From: Cylicocyclus nassatus
Taxonomy: Eukaryota > Nematoda > Chromadorea > Rhabditida > Strongylidae
Reading direction: 5' to 3'
NCBI GenBank assembly: GCA_958299035.1
Contig: CATQJL010000223.1
Coordinates: 14,727,742 to 14,791,741 of the forward strand
DNA length: 64,000 nucleotides
The notes under the pieces are model-generated. The model had not been told where the DNA came from and made no database searches. It saw only the letters and a program-made list of their open reading frames with translations. Position 1 is the stretch's first letter. The number at the start of each line of letters is the position of its first letter. Shown piece after piece: positions 44,190-55,484 of the stretch. The translations under genes and the position numbers were made by a program.

Positions 44190-45060
44190 CTGCCCGACTG
44201 CCGCATCGCCCCGTCTCTCGCTAATCACTTGGAAGTTCGCTTGTACGCATTCCTCTTCTCCTTTATGACTTTTTGCACTTCGTCATTCCACCACCACGTT
44301 TCTCGATTGATCCTTCTTTTTCCTGGCTTCGTACTTCCCAGGATCATGTGTGCCACTTCGTGGACTCGATCTTTCAAGCTTTTCCAGGATTGATCTGGGT
44401 TATCTTGCAAGCGTGGTAGAGTTGTTTGCAGCGTTTGTTTCGCCGCGTTGTTGTCTTTCAATCTCCACCACTTAATGCGTTCCTGGTCTCTGTGGCTCTC
44501 CTGGTGTGCCTATTTATTGGGATTCTAATGTCGAGAAGCAGTGGTCTGTGCTGAGGTATGCAGCTCTCACCTGGAATGACTTTGCAGTCCTTTACGTTTT
44601 TGAGGTCACAATGCCGGATAGCCCAGAAGTCTATCTGTGTTCGTCGATCGCCACTCGCATTTGTTATGAGGTGATCATCCTTCTTGATGTAGTATGTGTT
44701 CGCCAGCACCAGATCATGAGCTGAGGCGAATTCCAGAATGCGCTTACCTTCTTCGTTGCATGTTCCGTATCCGTGGCCTCCGTGACATTTTCCGGCTTCT
44801 CTTCGCCTTTTTCCCACATGTCCGTTGAGATCCGCTCTTAGCAGGAGTGTCTCATCCAGTGGAATTGAACTGATGTGGTCATCTAACTCCTGCCAGAACG
44901 CGTCTTTTTCGTCATCCTTACATCCGACTTGTGGAGCATAGGCGGTGATTACTCGTAGGACCTGTTTCCCAGTGTCTATCTTGGAGGAGAAGACTTTGTG
45001 AGCATTTTCAAAGTCTGATGCAACGCTTACTTTTGAAAACAGTGCTACCTCAATTTTCTT
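44190..45060 (-). pseudogene. RTE-type LINE endonuclease fragment
   Basis: Minus strand: SKIDTGKQVLRVITAYAPQV, then KDAFWQELDDH, LLLRADLNGHVGKRRREAG (usual GDLNGHVG), CHGGHGYGTCNEEGKRILEF, NTYYIKKDDHLITNASGDRR, TQIDFWAIRHCD, and IPQHRPLLLDI. This is the RTE apurinic-endonuclease domain, C-terminal two thirds, followed after a 1-nt frameshift near 44465 by the linker GSTKPGKRRINRETWWWNDE. It stops where the Helitron at 44102 was inserted. The matching reverse transcriptase is not adjacent; the one at 32-34 kb has the same orientation and may be from the same family. Confidence 0.75.
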
Positions 45061-45094
45061 AATCGGGAATTCACCAGTCTGATGAATTATCATT

Positions 45095-45447
45095 CAGGGT
45101 CCTGATGGCTTGCGTTCATTCTATTACCTTATCCAGGATCCAAAATGTCTAATATTTTCATTGATTGGTCTTCAATTCAAAATCAAGCCTATCTATTCTA
45201 AGGTTCATTCTTTTACACCAGTGGGTGTGAAATGATTAACGATATAAGATGATTTTTCGAAGAAGTTTGAAAAATTTGAAATAAATGTCTTATCTCCGTT
45301 CTTTCTTCTATCTTCTATCCACAAACGCTAGGGGTGAGAGGAAGGGGGTAGAGTACGGGGTGAGGGTCGCGCTGAACTCCTACCTGGGGGGGGGGTCATA
45401 TTCGGCTAATTTGGGTGGGGTTTAGAGACAAAATTGGGGTTTGGAGC
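45095..45447. other. No gene recognised
   Basis: Contains a G-rich patch (ctggggggggggtcat at ~45387) but no coding or repeat signal I can define. Confidence 0.4.
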
Positions 45448-45451
45448 TTAA

Positions 45452-45807
45452 AGGCAGCGTCCAGGCAAGTCTGGACCTATGGGAATTTTACATGGAAAGT
45501 ACTTTTGGGGCCCTAACTAAGCCACTACCCAACCGGCAGCTCAGGTAGTGCTGTAACGCCTGAGATATTCTGCTCGAAACTGGACCCCGCGACCGTGTTT
45601 CGCATGGATTCATGGCGCAAAGCGTGGATCCTGGCACGAAACTGCCATGAATCCATGCGAATACGTTCGCGGGGGTCTGTTTCGAGGGGAATATCTCCGC
45701 CATTAGAGCACTCTATGAGCTGCTGCTTCGGCAGTGCCTTAGTTAGGGCCCCAAAAGTACTTTCCATGTAAAAGCCCCATAGGTCCAGATCTGCCTGGAA
45801 GCTGCCT
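45452..45807. mobile_element. TTAA-flanked foldback MITE, AGGCAG family, copy 2
   Basis: TIR AGGCAGCGTCCAGGCAAGTC, inverted at the right end; TTAA at 45448-45451 and 45808-45811. The inverted similarity extends well beyond the ends (gaaagtacttttggggccct / agggccccaaaagtactttc; gaatccatgcgaa-type centre), so most of the element folds back. Terminal hexamer and TTAA target match the element at 13396-13814. Confidence 0.8.
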
Positions 45808-45850
45808 TTAATTAGGGCTAATTACAGTATGCCGCGGCAGACTTGCGGAG

Positions 45851-45995
45851 CACAAAATCGGGCGGCTCCGGCGCACAAAATCGGGAGGCTCCGGAGCAGA
45901 AAATGGGAGGTATCCGGAGCAGAAAATGGGAGGTATCTGGAGCAGAAAATGGGAGGTATCCGGAGCAGAAAATGGGAGGTCTCCGGAGCAGCCGG
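45851..45995 (+). repeat. 23-bp minisatellite
   Basis: About six copies of a unit close to cggagcagaaaatgggaggtat-c. The first are variants (cggcgcacaaaatcgggaggct). Because 23 is not a multiple of 3, all frames stay open and give repetitive open reading frames that are not genes. Confidence 0.85.
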
Positions 45996-45999
45996 ACAA

Positions 46000-46880
46000 A
46001 TGGGAGACCCACCGCTGGGGAAACCCTGCCATTTCTCCGGCGGAGGGGTCCTATCCGTTGCCTGAGAAATGTATTGTTTTGGGACGCGGTACCTGGTGTA
46101 ATGCAAGGGCATTCTCTCCTTTATGTAGACGATGTCTCTCACTATATGTTACATTTGCAGAAGTCCAACTGGCTATTGCAATAATGGGACCCTTTAAAGA
46201 AAAGGAAACGTGCTAATGTTTGTTCGCCAATTGTTTGATACGCTTTTATCTCCTCAGTTGTTAATTTTCCTTGCTCGGGGTAGTCAATTTTTTCGTGCAT
46301 TTTCTGTGGATTCTGTTTGCTCGGTTTGCTTCATAGTTTGAAGTGAATCTGACAAGGACAATCTGACATCTGTGAGGACTAGCTGAAACTGATTGAATGA
46401 TGAGAGTTGTTTGAAAGTTGATTTGAAAATACAGGGATCCCAAAAAATGTGCACACTTTGAATCTTCGATAATTCCCCTACTTCACCGTCTTTTGTCGTT
46501 TTTTGGGCATTATTCTGTAGAGCTGAATCCAACTTCGGTTTCCAGTATGAAGCTCATCTGATATCTTTCTTCGTTACTGTAGGATTACTGTAGGACCTCT
46601 GAAGAGGGACTTAAGCCGTAAGAGTCGCATTTCGCCTCAGAAAGGAAACCAAACAAGCTAAAAACTTTCATATTCGGTACAGATGTGCAATTTGCACACC
46701 ACGGCAAAGTCTCCTTCATAAGTTGTTTCAGGAAACCAGTAACAACCGTTTCCAAGGTTCTTCAGAAAGTGATTACAGCACTGAAAAGGCATTTTTGTCA
46801 AGAGATGTATGATGTATGAAATCGATATGATTAAAAATCCTCCTACAAAATTTTTTAGATTTTTTTCGGAATAAGGTTCG
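46000..46880. other. No gene; repeat shared with 6730-6900
   Basis: 46560-46645 parallels the repeat at 6800-6900. The rest has no motif-bearing frame. The sequence changes to RTE coding at ~46885, the 5' truncation point of that element. Confidence 0.4.
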
Positions 46881-46884
46881 CACA

Positions 46885-49654
46885 GGAAGATTAAGTACGA
46901 CGTCATCGGACTGACCGAAACAAGGAGGCACCACCCGCTGAACGCCACATCTGAGACTGGAAAAGAACTGTTTCTAGGAACATGCGACAGTCGAAGAGTA
47001 GGTGGAGTGGGAGTCCTTGTCAACACGAGTTTGGCCATGAACATCGATTCGTTCGAACAACTTACAACTCGAATCGGACGTTTGCGAATATCAAGATGTG
47101 GATCAATCCCTGCCTTGACCGTCTTCATTGCGTACGCCCCAACATCCAGCTACGACGAGGACGAACTCGAGGAATTTTATATGGACTTGGAGAAGTTCTA
47201 CAGAGAAGATCATACCTTCTACAAGATCATCGTCGGTGATTTCAACGCGAAGATCGGAACTAGAAGGTCGACTGAGGAACTTCACATCGGAACCCATGGT
47301 TTGCAGTGGAACGAACAAGGGGAGAGACTGTCCGAGTTTATCATGACGACGAGGACTATCCATGGAAACTCACAGTTCCAAAAGCCCTCTTCCCTACGCT
47401 GGACCTGGGAATCGCCCGGTGGAGAGTACCATAACGAGATTGACCACATCATCGTCAACAGAAGGTACTGCCTGACGGACGTCGCTGTTGTTCCGAAGTT
47501 CTACACGGGGTCAGACCATCGTCTCCTGCGCGCCAAATTCTACTTTCCGCGGAATGGAGAGAGAGCCGTCAAGTTCAGGAAACATCGTCCCATGAATACC
47601 ACCAACTGGGATCTGTTTTCTTCGATATCCGGCTCATGGCGAGATACCGTGATGGACAACATCGACGAAGAATACGAACGGTTCGTACAACATCTCCACG
47701 GTTGTGCCAAGGAAGCTCAGAGTCTAAGAAGTACGAGAAGGCGTCTCACCACGGGGACTTTGGAGCTGATACGCCAACGTGGACGCGCACGAGCCACAGG
47801 CAACTACCGACTGACGTCCGAGCTTGCGAAGCGCTGCAGAGAAGCGATAAAAGAAGACCTTAAGGAGAGAAGAGTAGCAGTGATGGTTGACGCCGCGGAG
47901 GCTGGAAGAAGTATACGCAACGCCCGCAGAAGCTTCGTCAACTTCAAGACAAAGATGACCGCACTTCGTCGTCCTGACGGAACCATGAATGCTTCCCGAA
48001 GATCAATGGAGAAGGTCATCCACGACTTCTACTCGGATCTTTTTGCGAGCCACGTCCACCTTCCACCATGCCATCTCAAGGAGGACGAGTATGTCGCACC
48101 GTCTGTTTTCCTTCCGAGATTCGTCATGCTATCATGTCGATGAAAAACCGTTCAGCACCCGGTCCCGACAGGATTAAGCCAGAACATCTGAAGAATCTTT
48201 CGCCAGTTCTCATCAAGACTTTGGCAAGGCTCTTCACGCGGTACCTGACGGAAGGCAAGGTTCCAAGGCAATGGAAGACCAGCAAAACCGTGTTGCTGTA
48301 CAAGAAGGGAGATCCCTGCGACATCGGCAATTATCGCCCTATCTGCTTGTTGTCTGTAGTCTACAAACTCTTTACGCGAGTCATTCTCAACAGGATCGGA
48401 AGAGAGTTGGACGAAGGACAACCATGCGAGCAAGCTGGGTTTCGAAGAGGATTCAGCACGATAGACCACATACACACGGTGTCAAGGCTCATTGAAGTGT
48501 CACGAGAGTATAAGATGCCGCTCTGTCTCACCTTCATCGACTCGAAGAAGGCCTTTGACTCGGTTGAGACTGAAGCCGTCATCGATGCCTTGAGCAATCA
48601 AGGTATTCCGACTCATAACATCAAGATAATTCGTGAGCTGTATAACGACTTCACAACCACCATAACACCATTCTACAAGGACATCATCATTGACGTGAAG
48701 AGAGGCGTGCGACAAGGCGATACTATATCGCCGAAACTATTCAGTGCCGCTCTGGAGAACGTCATGCGCAAGTTGGAATGGGACAACATGGGAGTGAAAG
48801 TCGACGGCCGGCAGCTACACCACCTTCGCTTTGCTGATGACATCGTATTGATAACACCAAGCATCACGCAGGCGGAACAAATGCTGGCCCAGTTTGACGA
48901 AGTGTGTGGAAAGATCGGTCTACGGCTGAATCTAACGAAGACGATGTTTATGAGGAACGGAAGAGTGCCTGATGCTCCTTTCATGCTCAACGGGACGAAC
49001 ATCACCGAATGCTCAAGCTACACCTACCTAGGTCGTGAACTCAATATGATGAACGATCTAGCTCCGGAACTGAGCAGGAGGAAACGTGCAGCATGGGGAG
49101 CATATAAGACAATTGAGGACGTAGTAAAGAAGACCAAGAACATCCGGCTCCGCGCCCACCTTTTCAACTCGACGGTTCTTCCTGCTTTGACGTACGCTTC
49201 AGAAACATGGACAATGAGAAAGCAGGATGAACACGCGGTTAGCGTCATTGAACGAGCTGTTGAGAGAGTGATGCTAGGAGAGAATCGACTCACGCAAGTG
49301 AGGCAAAGATTACGAAGTTCTACCCTACGTCAACGATCGAAGATCAGGGACGCTGCCGCGTACGCCAAGCAGAACAAGATAAGATGGGCCGGGCACGTAA
49401 TGCGTTTCGACGACAACCGGTGGACGAGAGCTGTAATAGATTGGATACCACTGAACGTCAAACGCGAACGAGGAAGACCGCCGACGCGATGGTCAGATAT
49501 GTTCATGAAGTCCTTTAATGAAGTCCTTCAGAGCGTTGCACGTGTTCCTGGTGCGATACGTAAACATTGGTCAACAATCGCCCGAGACAGGGACGAATGG
49601 AGGCATCACTGGTACCCGCTCGTGCAATACGATGATCAACGGGGATACAGGTGA
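46885..49654 (+). pseudogene. RTE-type LINE, endonuclease plus reverse transcriptase, one frameshift
   Basis: Coding similarity starts in frame before the first usable start: KYDVIGLTETRRHHPLNATS (ETR endonuclease motif, ~46893). Then follow TVFIAYAPTSSYDEDE, IIVGDFNAKIGTRRS, HNEIDHIIVN and GSDHRLLRA, completing the AP endonuclease. A 1-nt frameshift near 48110 precedes MKNRSAPGPDRIKPEHLK, LLYKKGDPCDIGNYRPICLL, CLTFIDSKKAFDSVE, VRQGDTISPKLFSAALE and FADDIVLITPS (catalytic ADD ~48832). C-terminal RTE blocks are SYTYLGRELN, ALTYASETWTM, KIRWAGHVMRFDDNRW and GRPPTRW, with TGA at 49654 followed by tgatacaggtgat. The 5' end is truncated at about the ETR motif. A different subfamily from the minus-strand RTEs. 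Confidence 0.85.
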
Positions 49655-49659
49655 TACAG

Positions 49660-50130
49660 GTGATCTTGATGCTCATCATCCGATCGCTTAGGAGCTCAAC
49701 GTCAACTATATTGCTCCGTAGAGTCTCCGAGACAGCTATACCAACCCCGTTTCTGGTGCAGGTGGCACCGTTGTACAGGAGCTTATATCCATCCCCGATG
49801 TCGCGTGACTTTGCCCCGCTCCACTTTGTTTCCTGTATGCAGGCTACATCGACTCGCCGTCTCTTCAGAAAACCTGCTAACTCACGAGAACGAGAGGTGA
49901 GTGTACCCATATTGATGGTAGCTAGACGGAGAGTCTGCGATGCCTTGGTTCGTTGCCTCTGGTGAACTAGCCGCTTTAGCCGTCCCCGTTCACCTTGCTG
50001 AGACGGTAACCCTCGCCCACTATTCGCATTCGTCGGGCTCGAATGCGCGTCGCTTCCGGGGGACGCCCTAGCCTTTACTCGGGATACTTTATGAGACATG
50101 TCTGCATTTGTGTTGCGACGGGGTGTTTCT
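49660..50130 (-). pseudogene. RTE-type LINE 5' end: leader and N-terminal endonuclease
   Basis: Minus strand ATG at 50099. After a basic N-terminus comes the AP-endonuclease start: LRLATINMGTLTSRSRELAG, RRVDVACIQETKWSG (catalytic ETKW), GDGYKLLYNG, RNGVGIAVSE, and LLSDRMMSIKI. It stops being readable exactly where the plus-strand RTE's 3' end (tgatacaggtgatc) begins, so the two elements meet head to head. Only the first third of the endonuclease is present. Confidence 0.8.
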
Positions 50131-50211
50131 CAGCCGGCTTGTCGCATGACCTTTTTTGGAAGGGCAGCCTGACGCTGGAATTGTGAGCAGAGTTTTGCCG
50201 CAGAAATTAGG

Positions 50212-50288
50212 CTTAGGGTGGTATCGAACCCGTGACCTTCAGCACGGCAATGTTACGTAGAGCACTAACCACTAGACTAACTCTGCTC
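50212..50288 (-). promoter_or_regulatory. tRNA-like pol III promoter in the RTE leader
   Basis: Minus strand TTAGTCTAGTGGTTAGTGC fits an A box, and GGTCACGGGTTCGATACC fits a B box, spaced as in a tRNA gene. The ends (GAGCAGAG / CACCCTAAG) cannot form an acceptor stem, so it is tRNA-derived rather than a tRNA gene. It lies ~115 bp upstream of the RTE start codon, in the same orientation. Similar tRNA-derived sequence underlies SINE heads. Confidence 0.55.
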
Positions 50289-50299
50289 TAACCAAAATC

Positions 50300-50609
50300 T
50301 AGTCGCGCATTAGCTGGCGTTCTCGATCCCGCTAGGAAGCGGGGTTTACACTTACCGTAGAGGGCACGTATTGTTCCGAGCGTCCTAGAACTCAGCAAGC
50401 AAACGATTCCTTATTTTGCTCTTGCTTGCTCTCCCCCTTTTCCTTCCTGCTCCGCTTCAGACTTACGTTCAGTGCTCCTGTGGATCCTTTAGCGAATAAT
50501 TCTTCCTTCCTGGCTGGGCAGTTCTACAACACCGCTTCCTCCTCAGAATCAATTCAGCTTCACTTTCCTGGTAACAAGAGTTTGCGAAAATGCTTGGCCA
50601 AAGCGTAAC
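50300..50609. other. Probable upstream leader of the minus-strand RTE and flank
   Basis: tcccgctaggaagcgggg is a hairpin. Minus strand CTACG-GTAAGTG at ~50358 resembles a splice donor. A 60-codon plus-strand frame has no motif. Confidence 0.3.
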
Positions 50610-50753
50610 AAGCTTTTATTTTCTAAATTCAAAAGAGCAAACAATAAATTTGCTCAAATCGCTCCGATCTTTTAGGCTACTTTTCGCGGCAAAATGCTAG
50701 GCCTTTTGAGCAAATTTATAGTTTGCTTTTTTAAATTTAGAAAATAAAAGCTT
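50610..50753. mobile_element. AT-rich TIR MITE, 144 bp
   Basis: AAGCTTTTATTTTCTAAATT at the left and its inverse at the right, continuing (agagcaaacaataaatttgctcaaa / ttgagcaaatttatagtttgct) to nearly 50 bp arms. No unambiguous target duplication. Superfamily unassigned. Confidence 0.65.
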
Positions 50754-51019
50754 AGGATTTGGCAAGGATCCAGAAAAACTTGGCAGGGAAACTCGGGAGA
50801 ACCGTAAAAGGACAAATCTTCATAACTTTGCTTAGCCAAATGCAGGAGACCTATGAGAAACAGTTTCGAAATTCGTCTTTCATGAGTTTTGCTAATAAAA
50901 TAAATAATTTGGAAACATTTCCGGCCGATGATTTACATGTTTTCAATCAGAAAATTAGAGATACGGAAGGCAAAGATAGACTTAGCATTCAATATGAAGA
51001 CTTGAGCTGGTAATTTCAA

Positions 51020-51940
51020 TTCACAAAACTGGTACCTCTATCAAACAAGTGAAAATATGTATTATCATTCAAGGAATTCTTAAACTTGACTGTTGACGTT
51101 AGAAATGCTAAAATTCAATCTGATGGCGCAAGTCTTCACAAGCTCTAGCTTCATGGTGTTTCTTGAAATGCACAAGATGGCGAGCTATCAAAATGTATGA
51201 TATTATATGTATCACATTAAAATTTCCGTATAGGTCCCGAATTCATCGAAGTGGATTTCAAACGACTCAAGTTTGAGAAACAAGAACTTTATTTTGTTTT
51301 CATTTTTGCATTTCAATTTGTAAACAAAGCGTTTGATTTCTGCCACAAATAAGGCAATGTACGCTTTTCCTGGCTATTTTGCGATATGCAATGCATGTCG
51401 GTTTGGATGCGAATACAGTACTGCAAAATGCAAAAACATCTCTGAAACCACAGGATGATAAATGTGAATTTATTTTGATCGAAAAGCTAACTTTCATTTT
51501 ATTTCTTCCTTGAATTGCTCTCAAAATGCAGATCACAAACCTACATCAGTTTTTTTTCGAGCTTTTCTCCAAGCGAAGTTGTAAGCACTTAGTTTTCCAA
51601 GAATACTGCTGGGTTTCCTTGCCAAGTTTTCTAGCCTAGCTGAATCTCCTCCGCAGTGCTCGCGCCTCTAATTATCTCTTACGGGCACAGGCGGTTAGGC
51701 CTTTGGTTCTTCCTGCGCGTCCTCCAGGGATCGGCCATAGGTTGCCGGTATGCCAGGGTTGAAATTGTTGCCAAGGTTGCGCTGCCTGCCCTTGTAGAAA
51801 CTGGAAGTGTCTCTGTGCGTTACGCGCTCTCTAAAACGGCAATTCCAGCAACATTGGCAAACTCGTCAACAACCGGCAACCTCGCCACGCCGGCAACCCA
51901 GGAAACCCGGCAACAGTTGCCGCCAACCTATGACCTGTCC
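51020..51940. other. No recognised gene
   Basis: 51640-51930 is GC-richer with repeated gttgcc / ggcaac motifs and open frames in both strands. No family recognised. An 84-codon frame ending at 51013 likewise has no assignment. Confidence 0.3.
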
Positions 51941-52224
51941 CAGTGGCGTACCCAGGATTTCGGCTCGGAGGGGAGGGGGGACAAAGTTTTTTTTGATGAA
52001 GGCGCGTGGCGTTAGCCACGTACCGAGAAAAATTTTTTGGTATGCTTCTCAAAATTTTCGCGGGCCCATAGCCCCAACCACACCCCCGAAAAAAATTCTT
52101 AAAAAATTTTAAAAATTATTTTAATTATTTGCAAGTATAAACAAGTCACTTGCAGGTTTTTATAACCCATATAAAGAACTTTCAAAAATGGGGGGGGGCG
52201 CCCCCCCCCCTCGGTAAGCCACTG
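51941..52224 (+). mobile_element. hAT-like MITE
   Basis: CAGTGGCGTACC at the left and GGTAAGCCACTG at the right, flanked by 8-bp near-duplications (acctgtcc / gcctgtct, 6 of 8 matching), as expected for an old hAT insertion. G/C homopolymer runs (gggggggggcgccccccc) lie near the right end. The truncated relative is at 4275-4526. Confidence 0.65.
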
Positions 52225-52618
52225 GCCTGTCTCTATGGTAATCAAAGGGATCGAAAACATACATGTGCAAAGTTTCGGCTTATCCCAATAAGAAAAATTC
52301 GAAAGAGAAACGTACTTTTCAATATACAAACATCCTTACGTTTCATGTATAGATTACTGAGCATTAGCAAAATAAAGGTTCGGACATTGCTAGAAAGTTA
52401 GCAAGACGGAAGGCTGTCGTTGCTCAGTCGACAGTTTGCCGTAGATAATGTAAAGTATTCCAATTTTTGATTACGTCCATCGAAATCGCGCATCATTACA
52501 TGAATGGAAATGGATATAATACATACCTGACCCTGCTGCTTTGATGCAGTGACGAGAATGTTGCAGATGGCCAATCAGAATTGCTGAATGAGAAAAATGA
52601 GCACAGGTTCGGTTACTA
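52225..52618. other. No gene recognised
   Basis: Nothing beyond short frames; ends at the mariner-like element's TA. Confidence 0.4.
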
Positions 52619-53333
52619 TTAGGTTGGCTAAATATAAGTTCGGTCGTTTTTAGCGATTTGTAGAATTGTCACAACTCAGTTTTAGTGTATACATGTGGTA
52701 CCGCTGGAGAGAGCAAATCAAGGAGAATCGGATGGTTGACTCTGTTTTCTCAAAAATAATTTTTGTGATAATGAAATGGTGAAGGAAAGGAAATTGGTCG
52801 GATTTTTTCCTCAAAATTTCGAAAACTCACGCTCCGAAAAACGAACTGAAGTCAAGTGTAAAATGTAGATTCGCTACCCACACAACAAATTTTTGAATTT
52901 CCAGCCATTTGCATGGCCATAGATGGCCAAATTCGAGTTATCTAGAGTGCCAAAAATTTGACCTTTACGCGTAAATGCCTGGAAATTTTCACAATTTTGA
53001 CTGCAGAAATTCAGAAACAGCAGGTCACAATCTCTATTGTGGTTCGCCACCTAGCCGAGGCTACATGTATCCAGCCACCAAATTACACGCCTGTGTACTC
53101 AATACAGGCTGAGAACGAAAGCTAGAAAGTCAAAAAAGCGTTTTTTTAGAAGTCTCACCATATAAGGTTATGACTGTCATTTTTTGGTAACATAAAATTT
53201 TGGCTATTTAATATTAAGAGTAGAGGCTTAAGGCTATCTTCTCACGAAAAAATCTTAGCTGAGTAGCTGTTATGTGAATTGTTATGAAGCTCTGAATTTG
53301 CACGTCGAAACGAACTTATTTATTAGCCAACCA
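52619..53333. mobile_element. Mariner-type MITE, 0.7 kb
   Basis: TTAGGTTGGCTAAATATAAG-TTCG at the left, and CGAA-CTTATTTATTAGCCAACC inverted at the right, with TA outside (the right end has lost the last TAA-type bases). No transposase frame. Confidence 0.7.
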
Positions 53334-53639
53334 TAGCAATAAATGCTTGCGATACGGTTTTTTACAACGAGAATTTGGAAGCGCGCCAGTTAGCATTTTG
53401 ATCTTTCAACACCTTTTGTACCTTCATACTGAAATTGGACATTGCTCTCATTGTCAGTTCCCTTGCAATATTATGTATCACTAGCTGGCTTACCCGGCTC
53501 CGCCCGGCCCTGTCAAAACACTGTAATAAAGGTCACATCCCCATGCCTTTACAGCCTTTCCCTGTGCCCTTCTACATGCCAATTTCCTATTCTCGCTGTG
53601 CTAATAATCAGCATGCTCACTTACCCCCTGTGCCAACTC

Positions 53640-53822
53640 CTGATGGTTGTCCTCAAGAGAGGCAACCGATGGTTGTACCGATGGTTGTCCTCAACAGAGG
53701 CAACCGATGGTTGTACCGATGGTTGTCCTCAACAGAGGCAACCGATGGTTGTACCGATGGTTGTCCTCAAGAGAGGCAACCGATGGTTGTACCGATGGTT
53801 GTCCTCAACAGAGGCAGCCGAT
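53640..53822 (-). repeat. 38-bp tandem array, 3' subterminal region of the Helitron
   Basis: Unit on the plus strand is gatggttgtcctcaacagag followed by gcaaccgatggttgtacc, about 4.5 copies with only a/c variants. The same motif set in opposite orientation lies at the other end of the element. Confidence 0.85.
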
Positions 53823-54501
53823 GCCGATAGTCGTCCTTCCGTTTCGTTCCTCAAATAGAGGATGTACCGTTTCGTTCCTACCTTCAGACGGTTTGGCTAA
53901 ACAGGTTCTAGGCTTTCCCCGGAACTCATCAGTAAGGAAGGAAGCTCGACTGGATCTGTTCAGCTTCTTGCTTGTTTCACCCACCTGCCCTGACCGCCGC
54001 TGGCCGCGTTTTTTGGGTTTTCGTTTTGCCATTTTTTTGGGTTTTCGTTTTGCCATTTTTTTGGGTTTTATATTTTCCAATTTTTTGGATTTTCCAATAG
54101 AATGGCATGCAATGAATAAATACTGTACTATACCACAGCATGCAATTATGTTAGCGCCCTGGGATACACTACGTTGGCTGTGCTCCCTTCGGGCGCATAT
54201 ATGTACAGGTTCGCCGGACTCCCGACCCTCAACACGCCACGTACAGCTGACCATGCGAAAAACAGGGAGTTTCCAGGTCTACTCCTACTGTTCGCAGAGA
54301 CTGTCCTTGCGCTTTGTTGATCGTCATAGCAAGTGCAGGCCTAATCGGAAACTGCACTCGCCTGAAGTCAAAGGCATATCGGAGGGGACGAAAGGGATTC
54401 GTGGAATATGAACGACTTCGTCTTTGAACTTCCCCGCCAATATGGTCGCTACTATGACGTTTGGCATGAGATCCCTGATGCAAAGCCTTGTACCATTGCA
54501 C
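53805..54501 (-). pseudogene. Helitron helicase C-terminus
   Basis: After a 1-nt frameshift (~54370) the PIF1-type helicase resumes: [20 protein letters not shown] and [14 protein letters not shown] (motif V region), then HGQLYVAC, where SR is expected next. The final frame has HICARREHSQ and a KPKKMAKRKPKK basic repeat, which is not usual and may be read-through of the tttttgggttttcgttttgcca repeat at 54007-54080. Confidence 0.65.
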
Positions 54502-55484
54502 ATCCTCGGTGGGTTGATGTTATGAAAGAGCATGATTGGCAAACCAACCTTCAGATCAAGTCTGTGAGGTGGTATCCCATTGAGCTCGAGTAAATTCAAG
54601 AACTCAGTGGGGAAGTAAACAGCCTGTTCACACTGAACCATGGTATCAAAGGATGTGTACGTTGATACCGGTCCAGGTAGGCTGTCTAGAATCTGAGCAT
54701 TGATAGAATTCACTTGCTCATTTTTGGGTGCCAGAATTGCTCGCTCGCAAATCCAGTCCCCATTGCTGAAGTTGGTGGCAATGTTTGGGAAGACCTTTTC
54801 GATCAGTTCTCCCACCGATTGAACCATATTGCAGAAGTCTGGAGGAAAGGTAATCCAGCCAGAACTTGGTTCAACCGGAATTCTGCCTTCGCCAAGAAGC
54901 AACAGCTGTTGCGCAAAGCTTCGGGCAGTCTCATCGCCAAGGAGGTGGACTCGCATGTTTGTCGTGAGATTCAGCGATCGAACATGTCTCCAGAGAGGAG
55001 AAGCTTTGAGGCAAGCGTTTAGCTCATCTGCTGGAGTCGACCGCGGAATCACTGGCAGAGTTTGACGAAAGTCGCCTGCCAGTAGCACGACGGCCCCATC
55101 CATTAGCCTGTTGCTTTCTCGTATGTCCCGTAGTGTGTTGTCAAGGGCTTCTAGGCACTTCTTATGCGCCATGGTGCATTCGTCCCAAACTATGAGTTTG
55201 GTTTCTTGTAGCACCTTGGCTTTCCCTGTGCCTTTGCTTATCCCACACACTGAGTGCTCTACATGAGCAATATCCAGAGAAAGCTTGAAGGCTGAATGAG
55301 CGGTTCGGCCTCCTTCTAGCAGTGTTGAGGCAATCTCCGAGAATGCCACTGCTACTGCGATTCCTCCTTGTCTGCGAATCTCGGCAAGTAGGAGATTGAT
55401 GAGAAACGTTTTCCCTGTTCCACCCGGAGCGTCGAGAAAGAGTAGCCCACCCTTGTCACTGGAAATCGTGTCCAGAACAGCACG
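54324..55484 (-). pseudogene. Helitron PIF1-like 5'-3' DNA helicase domain
   Basis: Starts after an in-frame TAG (55485-55487): LLFLDAPGGTGKTFLINLLL (Walker A at ~55425), IVWDECTMAHK (Walker B, DE), VVLLAGDFRQTLPVI (motif III), NLTTNMRV (motif IV), AILAPKNEQVNSIN, and [20 protein letters not shown]. These are the canonical PIF1/Helitron helicase motifs, giving strand unwinding in rolling-circle transposition. The TAG and the frameshift at ~54370 show this copy is inactive. Confidence 0.8.

Noticed and set aside
45829..46216. Overlapping repetitive frames over the minisatellite
   Set aside because: A 23-bp unit keeps all frames open; no start context or motif.
50212..50288. A functional tRNA gene
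   Set aside because: A and B boxes are present, but the acceptor stem cannot form.
50759..51013. 84-codon frame with plausible protein composition
   Set aside because: TTG start, no family, no supporting signals; may be chance.
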